Below, in pieces: positions 1-5,911 of a stretch of DNA of 19,050 bases. The translations under genes were made by a program, and so were the position numbers. Location: the NCBI RefSeq assembly GCF_014385105.1, contig NZ_JACRTE010000021.1, forward strand, positions 1 to 19,050, written 5' to 3'. Below the pieces are notes generated by a model. It saw only the letters and a list, made by a program, of their open reading frames with translations, ran no database searches and was not told the origin of the DNA. The DNA comes from Qingrenia yutianensis. Lineage in GTDB: Bacteria > Bacillota > Clostridia > UMGS1810. Position 1 is the stretch's first letter. Each line of letters starts with the position of its first letter.

Positions 1-23
1 TTAGGTAGATAGATTTTATAGAA

Positions 24-97
24 AATATTATGTTGAGAAAGAAAATAGACAAATCAAGTATTATAAGGCGTTGTCTATTTCTGCTCAACATAATATT
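24..97. repeat. Long interrupted inverted repeat (hairpin)
   Basis: The 14-bp arms 24-37 and 84-97 are perfect reverse complements, and the inner 10-bp arms 43-52 and 71-80 are also perfect. They are separated by a small asymmetric internal loop (38-42 against 81-83), and the apical loop is 18 nt. The motif TTATGTTGAG in the left arm recurs at 117-126, where it starts a second small dyad (TTATGT 117-122 / ACATAA 131-136). No T-run follows, so this is not a standard terminator. It could be an element end, a structured RNA or a replication/transfer site. I see no gene between 1 and 300. Confidence 0.7.
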
Positions 98-196
98 TTA
101 GCTTAGATAATATAGATTATGTTGAGATACACATAATTTATATAAGCTGGGCGAATAAATTGTATAAATTCCAAAAACGCAATCGGTCTGTTTATC

Positions 197-227
197 TCGT
201 GAACCGAGGTTGGGTTCATCGTGAACC
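197..227. repeat. Direct repeat TCGTGAACC x2 with alternative hairpins
   Basis: TCGTGAACC occurs at 197-205 and 219-227, 22 bp apart, about two helical turns. Between them GGTTCA (213-218) is complementary to both copies, so two mutually exclusive hairpins can form in RNA, or a protein could bind the repeats as paired half-sites. The element lies 75-100 bp upstream of the DUF3560 gene. Its function is unknown. Confidence 0.5.
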
Positions 228-300
228 TGCAAGAAGACTAAAACCTAAATAGGGGATATTGCAAAAGAAATATTATATATGCAAAAGGAGACTGAATATT

Positions 301-1131
301 ATGAATAAATACGAAGAAAAAAGACAGGCAAGAATCGACAGGCTCAACGAGGCTGCTGACAGAGCCGAAAAAAGAGCGTCAGATACATACGATTCGGCAA
401 GAAAAATGTCAGAGGCAATTCCTTTCGGGCAGCCGATAATTGTTGGACATCATTCGGAGCAATCCGACAGAAATTATCGTAAACGCATAAACGATAAGTT
501 TGAATCGGCATTCCGTGAACAAGGCAAAGCTGATGAATTAAGGGCAAAGGCAGAAGCGGCAGAAAATAACACGGCAATATCGTCTGATGATCCCGAAGCA
601 ATACAAAAACTTAAAGATAAGCTCCTTGGTCTTGAAGAAAGTCAGGAAAAAATGAAGGCTATAAATAAGTATTACAAGAAAAACGGAACTTGCATTGGCT
701 GTGACGGTATAAGTGATGAAAGAGCCGAAAAACTTGACAATGCGGCGAAGAAAAACTATGAAGGCAGACCGTTTCCGACCTATTCACTCACAAATAACAA
801 TCAGAATATACGGAGCATAAGGCTGAGAATTGAGGAATTGGAAAAACTGCGGGAACTTGACTTTGAACCGGTTGAGTTTGAAAAGGGAAAGGTAATTGTG
901 AATAAGGAGATAAACCGCATTCAATTTTTCTTTGACGGAAAGCCGGACGAGGAAACAAGAGGTGTGTTAAAGTCGTGGGGATTCCATTTTTCGAGGTACA
1001 ATAATAACGCATGGCAAAGACAGCTTAATTCAAACGGCATTTATGCTACAAAGAAAGTCCTTGAAAAACTTGACGAAATAAACCAATCGGAAGAACAGAA
1101 TATTGATGAGGGACCGATTCTTGGTATGTAA
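301..1131 (+). CDS. DUF3560 domain protein
   Basis: This 276-residue soluble protein matches the DUF3560 family (Pfam PF12083). The N-terminal part is a charged coiled-coil-like segment, followed by the family hallmark IPFGQPIIVGHHSE at about residues 40-53. The C-terminal part has the second conserved block, a Gly-Phe/Trp segment ending in AWQRQL (about residues 239-244). The biochemical role of the family is unknown. It is common on plasmids and integrative elements, which fits the mobile-element debris in this window. I choose ATG 301 because AAGGAG (285-290) sits 10 nt upstream; an in-frame TTG at 259 has no such site. A terminator follows at 1196. No signal peptide or membrane segment is seen. 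Confidence 0.85.
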   Translation: MNKYEEKRQARIDRLNEAADRAEKRASDTYDSARKMSEAIPFGQPIIVGHHSEQSDRNYRKRINDKFESAFREQGKADELRAKAEAAENNTAISSDDPEAIQKLKDKLLGLEESQEKMKAINKYYKKNGTCIGCDGISDERAEKLDNAAKKNYEGRPFPTYSLTNNNQNIRSIRLRIEELEKLRELDFEPVEFEKGKVIVNKEINRIQFFFDGKPDEETRGVLKSWGFHFSRYNNNAWQRQLNSNGIYATKKVLEKLDEINQSEEQNIDEGPILGM

Positions 1132-1195
1132 CAGAGTGTAACTCATTATTTTCCCAATATCCCAAGTAGTATAAAACGGAGCGAAAAAAAATATG

Positions 1196-1226
1196 CCGGG
1201 GAGTAAAATCCCCGGTTGTTTTTTTG
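1196..1226 (+). terminator. Intrinsic terminator after DUF3560 gene
   Basis: A perfect 7-bp GC-rich stem (CCGGGGA 1196-1202 / TCCCCGG 1209-1215) has a 6-nt loop and is followed by a T-rich tract at 1216-1225. An A-run just upstream (about 1184-1191) could let it work in both directions. Confidence 0.85.
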
Positions 1227-1264
1227 TGCAAAGAGGAGAAAATATATAGAAATCAAGCGAAGTC

Positions 1265-1301
1265 TTGATTTTAGCGCCGAAATATGTTAAAATAAACATA
1301 T
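1265..1301 (+). promoter_or_regulatory. Promoter with overlapping palindromic operator for XRE gene
   Basis: A -35 box TTGATT (1265-1270) and a -10 box TAAAAT (1288-1293) are separated by 17 bp. A perfect inverted repeat, ATATGTT (1282-1288) and AACATAT (1295-1301) with a 6-bp spacer, covers the -10 box. This position fits repression. The likely binder is the XRE protein encoded 22 bp downstream (inference). Confidence 0.6.
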
Positions 1302-1322
1302 CAAATTTCGGAGGCTTATGCT

Positions 1323-1520
1323 ATGGTAACATATCAAAGACTGTGGAAAACTCTTGAACAGAAGAAAATCCGCAAGCATGATTTGATGGAGCTTGCGGGA
1401 ATATCGTCAACAACATTGACAAAACTAAATAAAAACGAAATTGTGGCATTGACAGTGCTTGTGAAAATATGCAAAGCGCTTGACTGCCGCATTGAAGACA
1501 TAATGGAAATTACGGAATAA
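1323..1520 (+). CDS. Small XRE/Cro-type HTH transcriptional regulator
   Basis: This 65-residue protein is almost entirely one helix-turn-helix domain of the Cro/CI (XRE) type. The HTH segment is about residues 19-40 (DLMELAGISSTTLTKLNKNE), followed by the typical 'LVKICKALDCRIEDIMEI' tail. Single-domain members usually act as autoregulating repressors. GGAGG at about 1310-1314 lies a normal distance from ATG 1323. The promoter overlaps a perfect palindrome, consistent with autorepression. The PPOX gene starts 28 bp downstream without an intervening terminator, so the two are probably cotranscribed. Its target beyond its own promoter is not known. Confidence 0.88.
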   Translation: MVTYQRLWKTLEQKKIRKHDLMELAGISSTTLTKLNKNEIVALTVLVKICKALDCRIEDIMEITE

Positions 1521-1548
1521 ATTTATTTGAAAAAAGGAGATAATGATT

Positions 1549-1941
1549 ATGGAAAGAGTATGTAAATTTTTGAAAGATGCAAAAACTTATTATTTGGCAA
1601 CGGTTGACGGCGATAAACCGAAGGTTCGCCCGTTCGGCACGGCTCATATTTTTGAAGGCAAGCTCTATATTCAGACCGGCAAGAAAAAAGCTGTATCGGA
1701 GCAGATAAAGAAAAATCCGAATGTAGAGATATGTGCAATGAACGGCGAAGACTGGCTCAGAGTATCGGGCGAGCTTATTGAGGACGACCGCAGAGAGGCA
1801 AGAGTTTCAATGCTTGAAGCATATCCGGAGCTTAAAGCGCTTTATAATCCTGATGACGGGAACACACAGGTGTTCTATTTTAAGAATGCAAAAGCAGTAT
1901 TTTCATCATTTACAAAGCCGGAGGAAACAGTGGAGTTTTAA
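1549..1941 (+). CDS. Pyridoxamine 5'-phosphate oxidase family flavin-binding protein
   Basis: This 130-residue cytoplasmic protein has the split-barrel fold signature of the PPOX/FMN-binding family: an early strand YYLATVDGDKPKVRPFG (about residues 15-31), a GKLYIQTG strand, the KNPNVEICAM segment, and a WLRVSGEL strand. Such short clostridial members bind FMN or F420-like flavins; the substrate is unknown, and true PNP oxidase (PdxH) is much longer. I use ATG 1549 because AAGGAG (1534-1539) is 9 nt from it but only 3 nt from the in-frame ATG at 1543. It is probably in an operon with the XRE regulator, a pairing also compatible with redox-responsive control (inference). Confidence 0.88.
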   Translation: MERVCKFLKDAKTYYLATVDGDKPKVRPFGTAHIFEGKLYIQTGKKKAVSEQIKKNPNVEICAMNGEDWLRVSGELIEDDRREARVSMLEAYPELKALYNPDDGNTQVFYFKNAKAVFSSFTKPEETVEF

Positions 1942-1984
1942 TCGGGTGGCATCGGTTTCAAGATTCAAATAAGCAGGAGGACAT

Positions 1985-2080
1985 ATGGAATACAGGAAAT
2001 TTGACAGCACAATAATTGCAAGGATAAAAGCGTACACTCTGGCTATTTTGAAAAAGAAGATTAAAGGGGCTTGTCTATGA
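1985..2080 (+). pseudogene. Remnant of a PPC/DUF296 domain gene (31 codons)
   Basis: AGGAGG at 1976-1981 precedes ATG 1985. The first 13-14 residues (MEYRKFDSTIIARI) closely resemble the N-terminus of clostridial PPC/DUF296 (PCC) domain proteins, which are normally about 140 residues long. After this the similarity is lost and the frame stops at 2078-2080. I read this as a gene with most of its body deleted. The stop overlaps the ATG of the next gene (ATGA at 2077-2080), so the remnant may still be translated and couple translation of that gene. The family match is from memory of the family's start and rests on few residues. Confidence 0.5.
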
Positions 2081-2385
2081 AGAAAATAATATATTTTTTA
2101 CCTGCTATACCATTCACCATTATATTGGTATATTTTTCTTTCCTAACTTCGATAAAAACAACTCCTGTTGTTTGGATAATTGATATACTGCTTATATTAT
2201 CAGGGTTGTTATTATGCAAAAATAAATGGTGGGGTTGCTTCTTTGGCGTAATTGTTGGTGGAATACTAGTGTATATGGGCTTAAAGGAAACGGGACAGAT
2301 TTTTAAGGAATACCTTATAGGCTTTCCTCTCATTATTTTTTATGCAGTGAGTGGAATTTACGTTGCTAATAAAGTAAGGAGGTAG
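2077..2385 (+). CDS. Small four-helix membrane protein, unknown function
   Basis: This 102-residue, strongly hydrophobic protein has four likely transmembrane helices (about residues 4-24, 30-46, 52-68 and 82-97), separated by short polar turns such as KNKWWG. It ends in a positively charged tail (KVRR). I do not recognise a family. ATG 2077 has AAAGGGG at 2063-2069 as ribosome site; an in-frame TTG at 2071 is less likely. The start overlaps the stop of the upstream PPC-like remnant, which suggests translational coupling. The next gene starts 4 bp after its stop. Confidence 0.65.
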   Translation: MKKIIYFLPAIPFTIILVYFSFLTSIKTTPVVWIIDILLILSGLLLCKNKWWGCFFGVIVGGILVYMGLKETGQIFKEYLIGFPLIIFYAVSGIYVANKVRR

Positions 2386-2389
2386 CACT

Positions 2390-2650
2390 ATGAAAAGGGT
2401 ATTATCAATTATTTTATTAATTATGATGTTGCTATCAATTACAAGTATTGTTTCAGCAGAAAATGAATATTTCCCGACATCACTATACATTGATGATGTA
2501 TACACGGATATTGATTTGGATATCACAAACGATGAGGGTCAGCCTCTGCTTCCTCTTAAAAAGCTATGCGACTATTTAGAGTATCTTCATATGTGTTGCA
2601 GCTCTTTTATACTTTTGATGAAGTGTTTTATAATTATTAAACTGTTATAA
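2390..2650 (+). pseudogene. Truncated stalk (copper amine oxidase N-terminal-like) secreted protein
   Basis: The 86-residue product begins with a clear Sec signal peptide (hydrophobic run to residue 23, cleavage after VSA). It continues into the start of a copper-amine-oxidase N-terminal-like stalk domain, seen as 'GQPLLPLKKLCDYLEY' at about residues 50-65. In intact proteins this domain continues for many more residues and is usually followed by other domains. Here the frame switches at about 2585 to an unrelated Cys/Phe-rich tail (LHMCCSSF) and stops. A good RBS (AAGGAGG) precedes ATG 2390. It is probably a 3'-deleted gene whose stub lies 10 bp upstream of the M28 gene and may still be translated as a short secreted peptide. 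Confidence 0.6.
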
Positions 2651-2660
2651 AGGTGATTTT

Positions 2661-4979
2661 ATGAAAAAATTTACAAGTGCATTAATTATCCTTATGCTGC
2701 TTTTCACAAGTACTAATTACATGATTCTTGCAGAAGAAAATATTATTGATGTAAGCTCTATGATGACCACGATTGAAACATTATCCGCAAATCCAAGAGG
2801 TTATGAAAATAAGGAAATAGAGCTTGCAAGACAATTTATTATTGACAAATTCAATGATTATGGATTAGAAGTAACGACCCAAGAATTTGAAACTAATCTT
2901 ACCGATTGGAATGGAAATAAATTTGTAGCGGTTAATATTATTGGTACATTGAAGTCAAACACAGAAGTTAAAACCGATGATATCTTAATCATCGGTGCAC
3001 ACTATGACGGTATTAATAATATTCCTGCCGCAAATGACAATGCTTCCGGTATATCGGTTATGTTGGAGCTTATACGGCTTTTGCACGATATACCAACAGA
3101 TACGGAAATTCGCTTTGTTGCTTTTGACGCGGAAGAAATGGGGTTGATTGGTTCGGAATACTATGCCAGTCATTTAGGGGATGACATAAACCGTACAATT
3201 GGAATGCTTAATATTGATATGATTGGATCAACAAAAGCGGGATCTGTAAGCATATTCTCCAGTAATGGAAATGAAAATTACTTGTCGGATATATTGAAAA
3301 AGAACAAAAAGTATACTAACATTGCGGTATCAAGAGATTTTGGCAGAAGCGACCATATGTCTTTCTATCCGAAGCAAATCCCTGATTTGAATTTTGCACA
3401 TAAACCGATTCAAAATGAATACCATTGTGAAAACGATATAATTGAGAACATAAACCCCAATATGCTTGCATATGTTGCAAATGCAGTACAAATCATTGCA
3501 CTTGAAATAATGAGTGAGAGTACACCATCTTATATATCAATCGCCAAACCTATTCCTGATAATACTGTTTATACAATTGAAAACAATATCAGAATTCCTT
3601 TCGGATGGCTAACGGAATTTGAAAAGACAACCGGTATTAAGCTAAGTCAAATCCCGTCTGCCGACACAAATGCGGTCTATCAAGCCAAAGTAAAAATGTT
3701 TGGGATGCCTGAAATTCTTACGCTTACAGCATCATCGGGTATAGGCGTTATTGGAGGAGTGGAGCATTTCTCTGTAAATATGCAGCAAGTCGGAATTACA
3801 TTTGAGAAGTTAAACGAAGTGTTGACAAATTTATTTGGTTCACCTTCTCAAAACGAGATTCAAGAAACAGATACTGTTATATATGACTGGCACAATATTT
3901 TTGGAAACACATACAGCATTATACTTAACAAGAGTAACAATACTTATTCTTTTCATATTGTATGGTATAGAGGCGCTCCTGATGCGGAAGGATATACCAT
4001 AAATGGTGGCGAGCTTGTCCGTATGGAACAAGCAGTTGGTTCTGTAAGTGTACACATAACAGAAAAGGATGGTGAAATTATTCATGAGGAACATAAGAAT
4101 TTGCCCTCGAACACATTGCCTATTACGGACAACGCAAAAAGGGCTTGGGCAAAAATCAAACCATATTTATCTGATGATGAAATCAATACAATCGTATTTC
4201 TCTGTATATCTACTGATGGTATAGGCGGCGGACAACCTATTAGCATAGAAAAGCACATATTTGACGAAGAAGAATTTGAAAATAAAATAAAGAGCATAAA
4301 AGATAAAGAGTATTATATGGACTATTCTCCGACAGGTACATATCTATATTTAGATGATATTGATCTGCTAAATTCGCAAGGGAATTGTTTCGTTGAGTCA
4401 AATCTATCAAAAAACCTCTCTATTGCTCGTGCAACAGCCAGAGGAAAAGGCTGTACGGATATCCCTTCCGAATGGGCGGTAAATGATGTTGTAAATGCTA
4501 TTAAAGCAGATATTTTACCAAGTGAGTTACAGTCAAACTATCAAACAAACATCACAAGAGAACAATTTTGCGACCTTGCTTTTGCGCTTCTTGAAAAAAT
4601 TTCCGGATTAAAATGGCATACTGCACAGGATATGCTATTTGAGGATACGAATAATATGTCGGTTGGTACATTGTATAAGCAGGGTATTATAAATGGAAAG
4701 GCAAAAGGAATCTTTGCGCCTCATGACTTTATAACCCGTGAGGAAGCGGCGACTATACTTGATAGAATTTGTGAGTACGTGGATATTTCGGGTAATGATG
4801 TTTATGACTTCCGCTTTCATGATGATGAAGCAATATCCGAATGGGCAAAAAGCGGCGTTTATCATATGCAGTTTATAGGCATTATGAACGGTGTCGGAGA
4901 TGATTTGTTTGCACCGCAAGACACATATACTGTAGAGCAGGCTATCTTAACTATGGTTAGGATTTATGATTACCACTAA
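2661..4979 (+). CDS. Secreted SLH-anchored M28 zinc peptidase
   Basis: This 772-residue exported aminopeptidase-like enzyme has a signal peptide at about residues 1-24 (cleavage near ILA-EE). An M28 domain spans about 30-285 with all expected metal and catalytic residues: H114 in GAHYDG, D126 in ANDNASG, catalytic E158 and ligand E159 in FDAEEMGLIGS, D186 in NIDMIGS, and H255 in EYHCENDIIENI. The middle, about 290-590, is unrecognised and mostly beta-like. Three SLH repeats follow (about 597-650, 656-710, 714-772), which bind secondary cell-wall polymer, so the peptidase is likely displayed on the cell surface. Unlike most M28 enzymes (about 300-500 residues) it has a long extension. The ribosome site AAGGTGA (about 2650-2655) precedes ATG 2661. 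Natural substrates (peptides or N-terminal residues) cannot be told. Confidence 0.92.
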   Translation: MKKFTSALIILMLLFTSTNYMILAEENIIDVSSMMTTIETLSANPRGYENKEIELARQFIIDKFNDYGLEVTTQEFETNLTDWNGNKFVAVNIIGTLKSNTEVKTDDILIIGAHYDGINNIPAANDNASGISVMLELIRLLHDIPTDTEIRFVAFDAEEMGLIGSEYYASHLGDDINRTIGMLNIDMIGSTKAGSVSIFSSNGNENYLSDILKKNKKYTNIAVSRDFGRSDHMSFYPKQIPDLNFAHKPIQNEYHCENDIIENINPNMLAYVANAVQIIALEIMSESTPSYISIAKPIPDNTVYTIENNIRIPFGWLTEFEKTTGIKLSQIPSADTNAVYQAKVKMFGMPEILTLTASSGIGVIGGVEHFSVNMQQVGITFEKLNEVLTNLFGSPSQNEIQETDTVIYDWHNIFGNTYSIILNKSNNTYSFHIVWYRGAPDAEGYTINGGELVRMEQAVGSVSVHITEKDGEIIHEEHKNLPSNTLPITDNAKRAWAKIKPYLSDDEINTIVFLCISTDGIGGGQPISIEKHIFDEEEFENKIKSIKDKEYYMDYSPTGTYLYLDDIDLLNSQGNCFVESNLSKNLSIARATARGKGCTDIPSEWAVNDVVNAIKADILPSELQSNYQTNITREQFCDLAFALLEKISGLKWHTAQDMLFEDTNNMSVGTLYKQGIINGKAKGIFAPHDFITREEAATILDRICEYVDISGNDVYDFRFHDDEAISEWAKSGVYHMQFIGIMNGVGDDLFAPQDTYTVEQAILTMVRIYDYH

Positions 4980-5003
4980 AATAATTTCAAGAAAGCCATT
5001 AAC

Positions 5004-5047
5004 AAAACTTACCATTATCGTTATTTTTCGATAGTGGTAAGTTTTTT
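5004..5047 (+). terminator. Intrinsic terminator after M28 peptidase gene
   Basis: The arm AAAACTTACCATTATCG (5004-5020) pairs with the strand 5029-5045 with one G-U pair and an 8-nt loop, and it ends in a run of six T (5042-5047). It lies 25 bp after the M28 stop codon. Confidence 0.9.
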
Positions 5048-5125
5048 ATAGAAACTTCTCGAAACATGAAGAATTTTAACAGGGCAATCTGATTATACTT
5101 AGCAATGTGAAACAACATAAAAATA

Positions 5126-5167
5126 GTGTGATAGGTAATCATCACAAAAATGGTTACGCTATCACAC
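5126..5167. repeat. Inverted repeat at the broken end of the recombinase fragment
   Basis: GTGTGATAG followed by GTAA (5126-5138) pairs with TTACGCTATCACAC (5154-5167) with a single bulged base. The right arm contains the stop codon and last bases of the truncated recombinase frame. It may be an element end, or a terminator-like hairpin for the minus strand, although no long T-run is seen on that strand. Confidence 0.5.
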
Positions 5168-5347
5168 CTCAACTAAACGAAGTCCCGACACACCGTCGTC
5201 GGTAAAATGGACTATATTGGTGTAGCCGTTTCGCTTTGCATAATCTTCAAGCAGTTTCTTTTGGTTTGTGATACTGTTGCTTTCGCCTTGCAGCTCGTCA
5301 TCACGGGAAAGACACTCATACAATGGCGTGATTTTTGTGCTTTTCAT
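5162..5347 (-). pseudogene. N-terminal fragment of a large serine recombinase
   Basis: The 61-residue frame matches the start of clostridial large serine recombinases of the TnpX/Tn4451 type. 'PLYECLSRDDE' holds the catalytic serine (S14), followed by 'NSITNQKKLLEDYAKRNGYTNI' spread and 'FTDDGVSG'. Intact enzymes have more than 500 residues. Here the frame ends a few residues after DGVSG, where family members continue with a TRFDRPGF-like block, so most of the catalytic domain and all of the DNA-binding region are missing. AAGGAG (minus strand, about 5357-5362) is placed for ATG 5347. The fragment is certainly not a functional recombinase and marks a lost mobile element. Confidence 0.85.
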
Positions 5348-5558
5348 TATGCACAACTCCTTTCTCGTTTTGACTCATACAGATAAATAAGTCTTTTATA
5401 GCATACAACACCTTTTGTATGTTTGGATTTGTCACCTAAATCATATCATAAAGGTTGAAAACTTTCTACTTATTTTTCCGCATTTAAGAAAAACGAAAAA
5501 ATTCACAAACATTTTCATAGTGCAAAACGCCGAAATTGCTTAAATCACCTAAAAAGCA
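5348..5558. other. Gene-free spacer upstream of the recombinase fragment
   Basis: About 210 bp of AT-rich sequence with no credible coding frame. It holds the 5' region of the minus-strand recombinase fragment. I could not identify a convincing promoter for that fragment. Confidence 0.6.
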
Positions 5559-5587
5559 TTGACGAAATCGGAAGAATGTGATATCAT
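5559..5587 (+). promoter_or_regulatory. Sigma-A-type promoter of the leader/PepSY unit
   Basis: TTGACG (5559-5564) and TATCAT (5582-5587) are separated by 17 bp. Transcription would start near 5594, giving a leader of about 320 nt before the PepSY gene, with two tiny ORFs and a terminator hairpin in it. Confidence 0.7.
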
Positions 5588-5625
5588 ATATTTGTAGAAG
5601 AGTATATAGAGAGGGTTTGGCAAGT

Positions 5626-5718
5626 ATGAAGCGACGGCGTAAAATTAATACATACATTTACTCGCGGCATAGGCGTAGATTTGCCTTTTTCCGTTATTCG
5701 TTCGCGGGTATTTATTAA
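5626..5718 (+). CDS. Arg-rich 30-codon leader-like ORF
   Basis: ATG 5626 is preceded by GAGGG (5611-5615, 10-nt spacing) and lies about 32 nt after the predicted transcription start. The 30-residue product begins MKRRRKINTYIYSRH and is rich in Arg (8), Phe and Tyr; it matches no family I know. Its TAA stop (5716-5718) overlaps the base of the strong terminator hairpin at 5717. It could be a leader peptide whose translation controls read-through, or a tiny basic protein with its own terminator. Expression is not shown. Confidence 0.45.
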   Translation: MKRRRKINTYIYSRHRRRFAFFRYSFAGIY

Positions 5719-5764
5719 GGTGTGTTCGTTTTCAAAGTATTTTGAAATCGGGCTCACCTTTTTT
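5717..5764 (+). terminator. Strong intrinsic terminator (possible attenuator) upstream of PepSY gene
   Basis: Positions 5717-5736 pair with 5741-5760 over 20 positions with only two 1x1 mismatches and two G-U pairs. The loop is GTAT, and a T-run (5759-5764) follows. It lies between the only strong promoter and the PepSY gene. AGGTGA at 5788-5793 is complementary to TCACCT (5754-5759) in the 3' arm, giving a possible competing structure. Confidence 0.8.
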
Positions 5765-5821
5765 CGTTCTTACGCCGAAAATACAATAGGTGACTACATA
5801 CCCGAAAGGAGCGTGCTGCCT

Positions 5822-5908
5822 ATGAAAGAAAAAAACGCCGGATGTTCGCACTTCGGCATAAACAGAGAGCTGCGAAACAAGATGAAATTACAAAAAAGGA
5901 GGTCATGA
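5822..5908 (+). CDS. 28-codon ORF directly upstream of the PepSY gene
   Basis: AAAGGAG (5805-5811) is 10 nt from ATG 5822. The 28-residue, Lys/Arg-rich product (MKEKNAGCSHFGINREL...) has one Cys and one His and matches no family I recognise. Its last codons contain the AAGGAGG of the next gene, and its stop (5906-5908) is 3 nt before ATG 5912. Translation could therefore be coupled to the PepSY gene. An upstream in-frame extension to 5681 lacks a ribosome site and is not used. Confidence 0.4.
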   Translation: MKEKNAGCSHFGINRELRNKMKLQKRRS

Positions 5909-5911
5909 AAC

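Noticed and set aside
259..300. Upstream TTG start for the DUF3560 gene
   Set aside because: No ribosome site; ATG 301 has AAGGAG at proper spacing and starts at the family's usual N-terminus.
1778..1972. Alternative plus-strand frame overlapping the PPOX gene
   Set aside because: Out of frame with a well-supported family match and without a ribosome site or family similarity.
5681..5821. In-frame upstream extension of the 28-codon ORF to 75 codons
   Set aside because: It crosses the strong terminator and has no ribosome site at 5681, whereas ATG 5822 has AAAGGAG.
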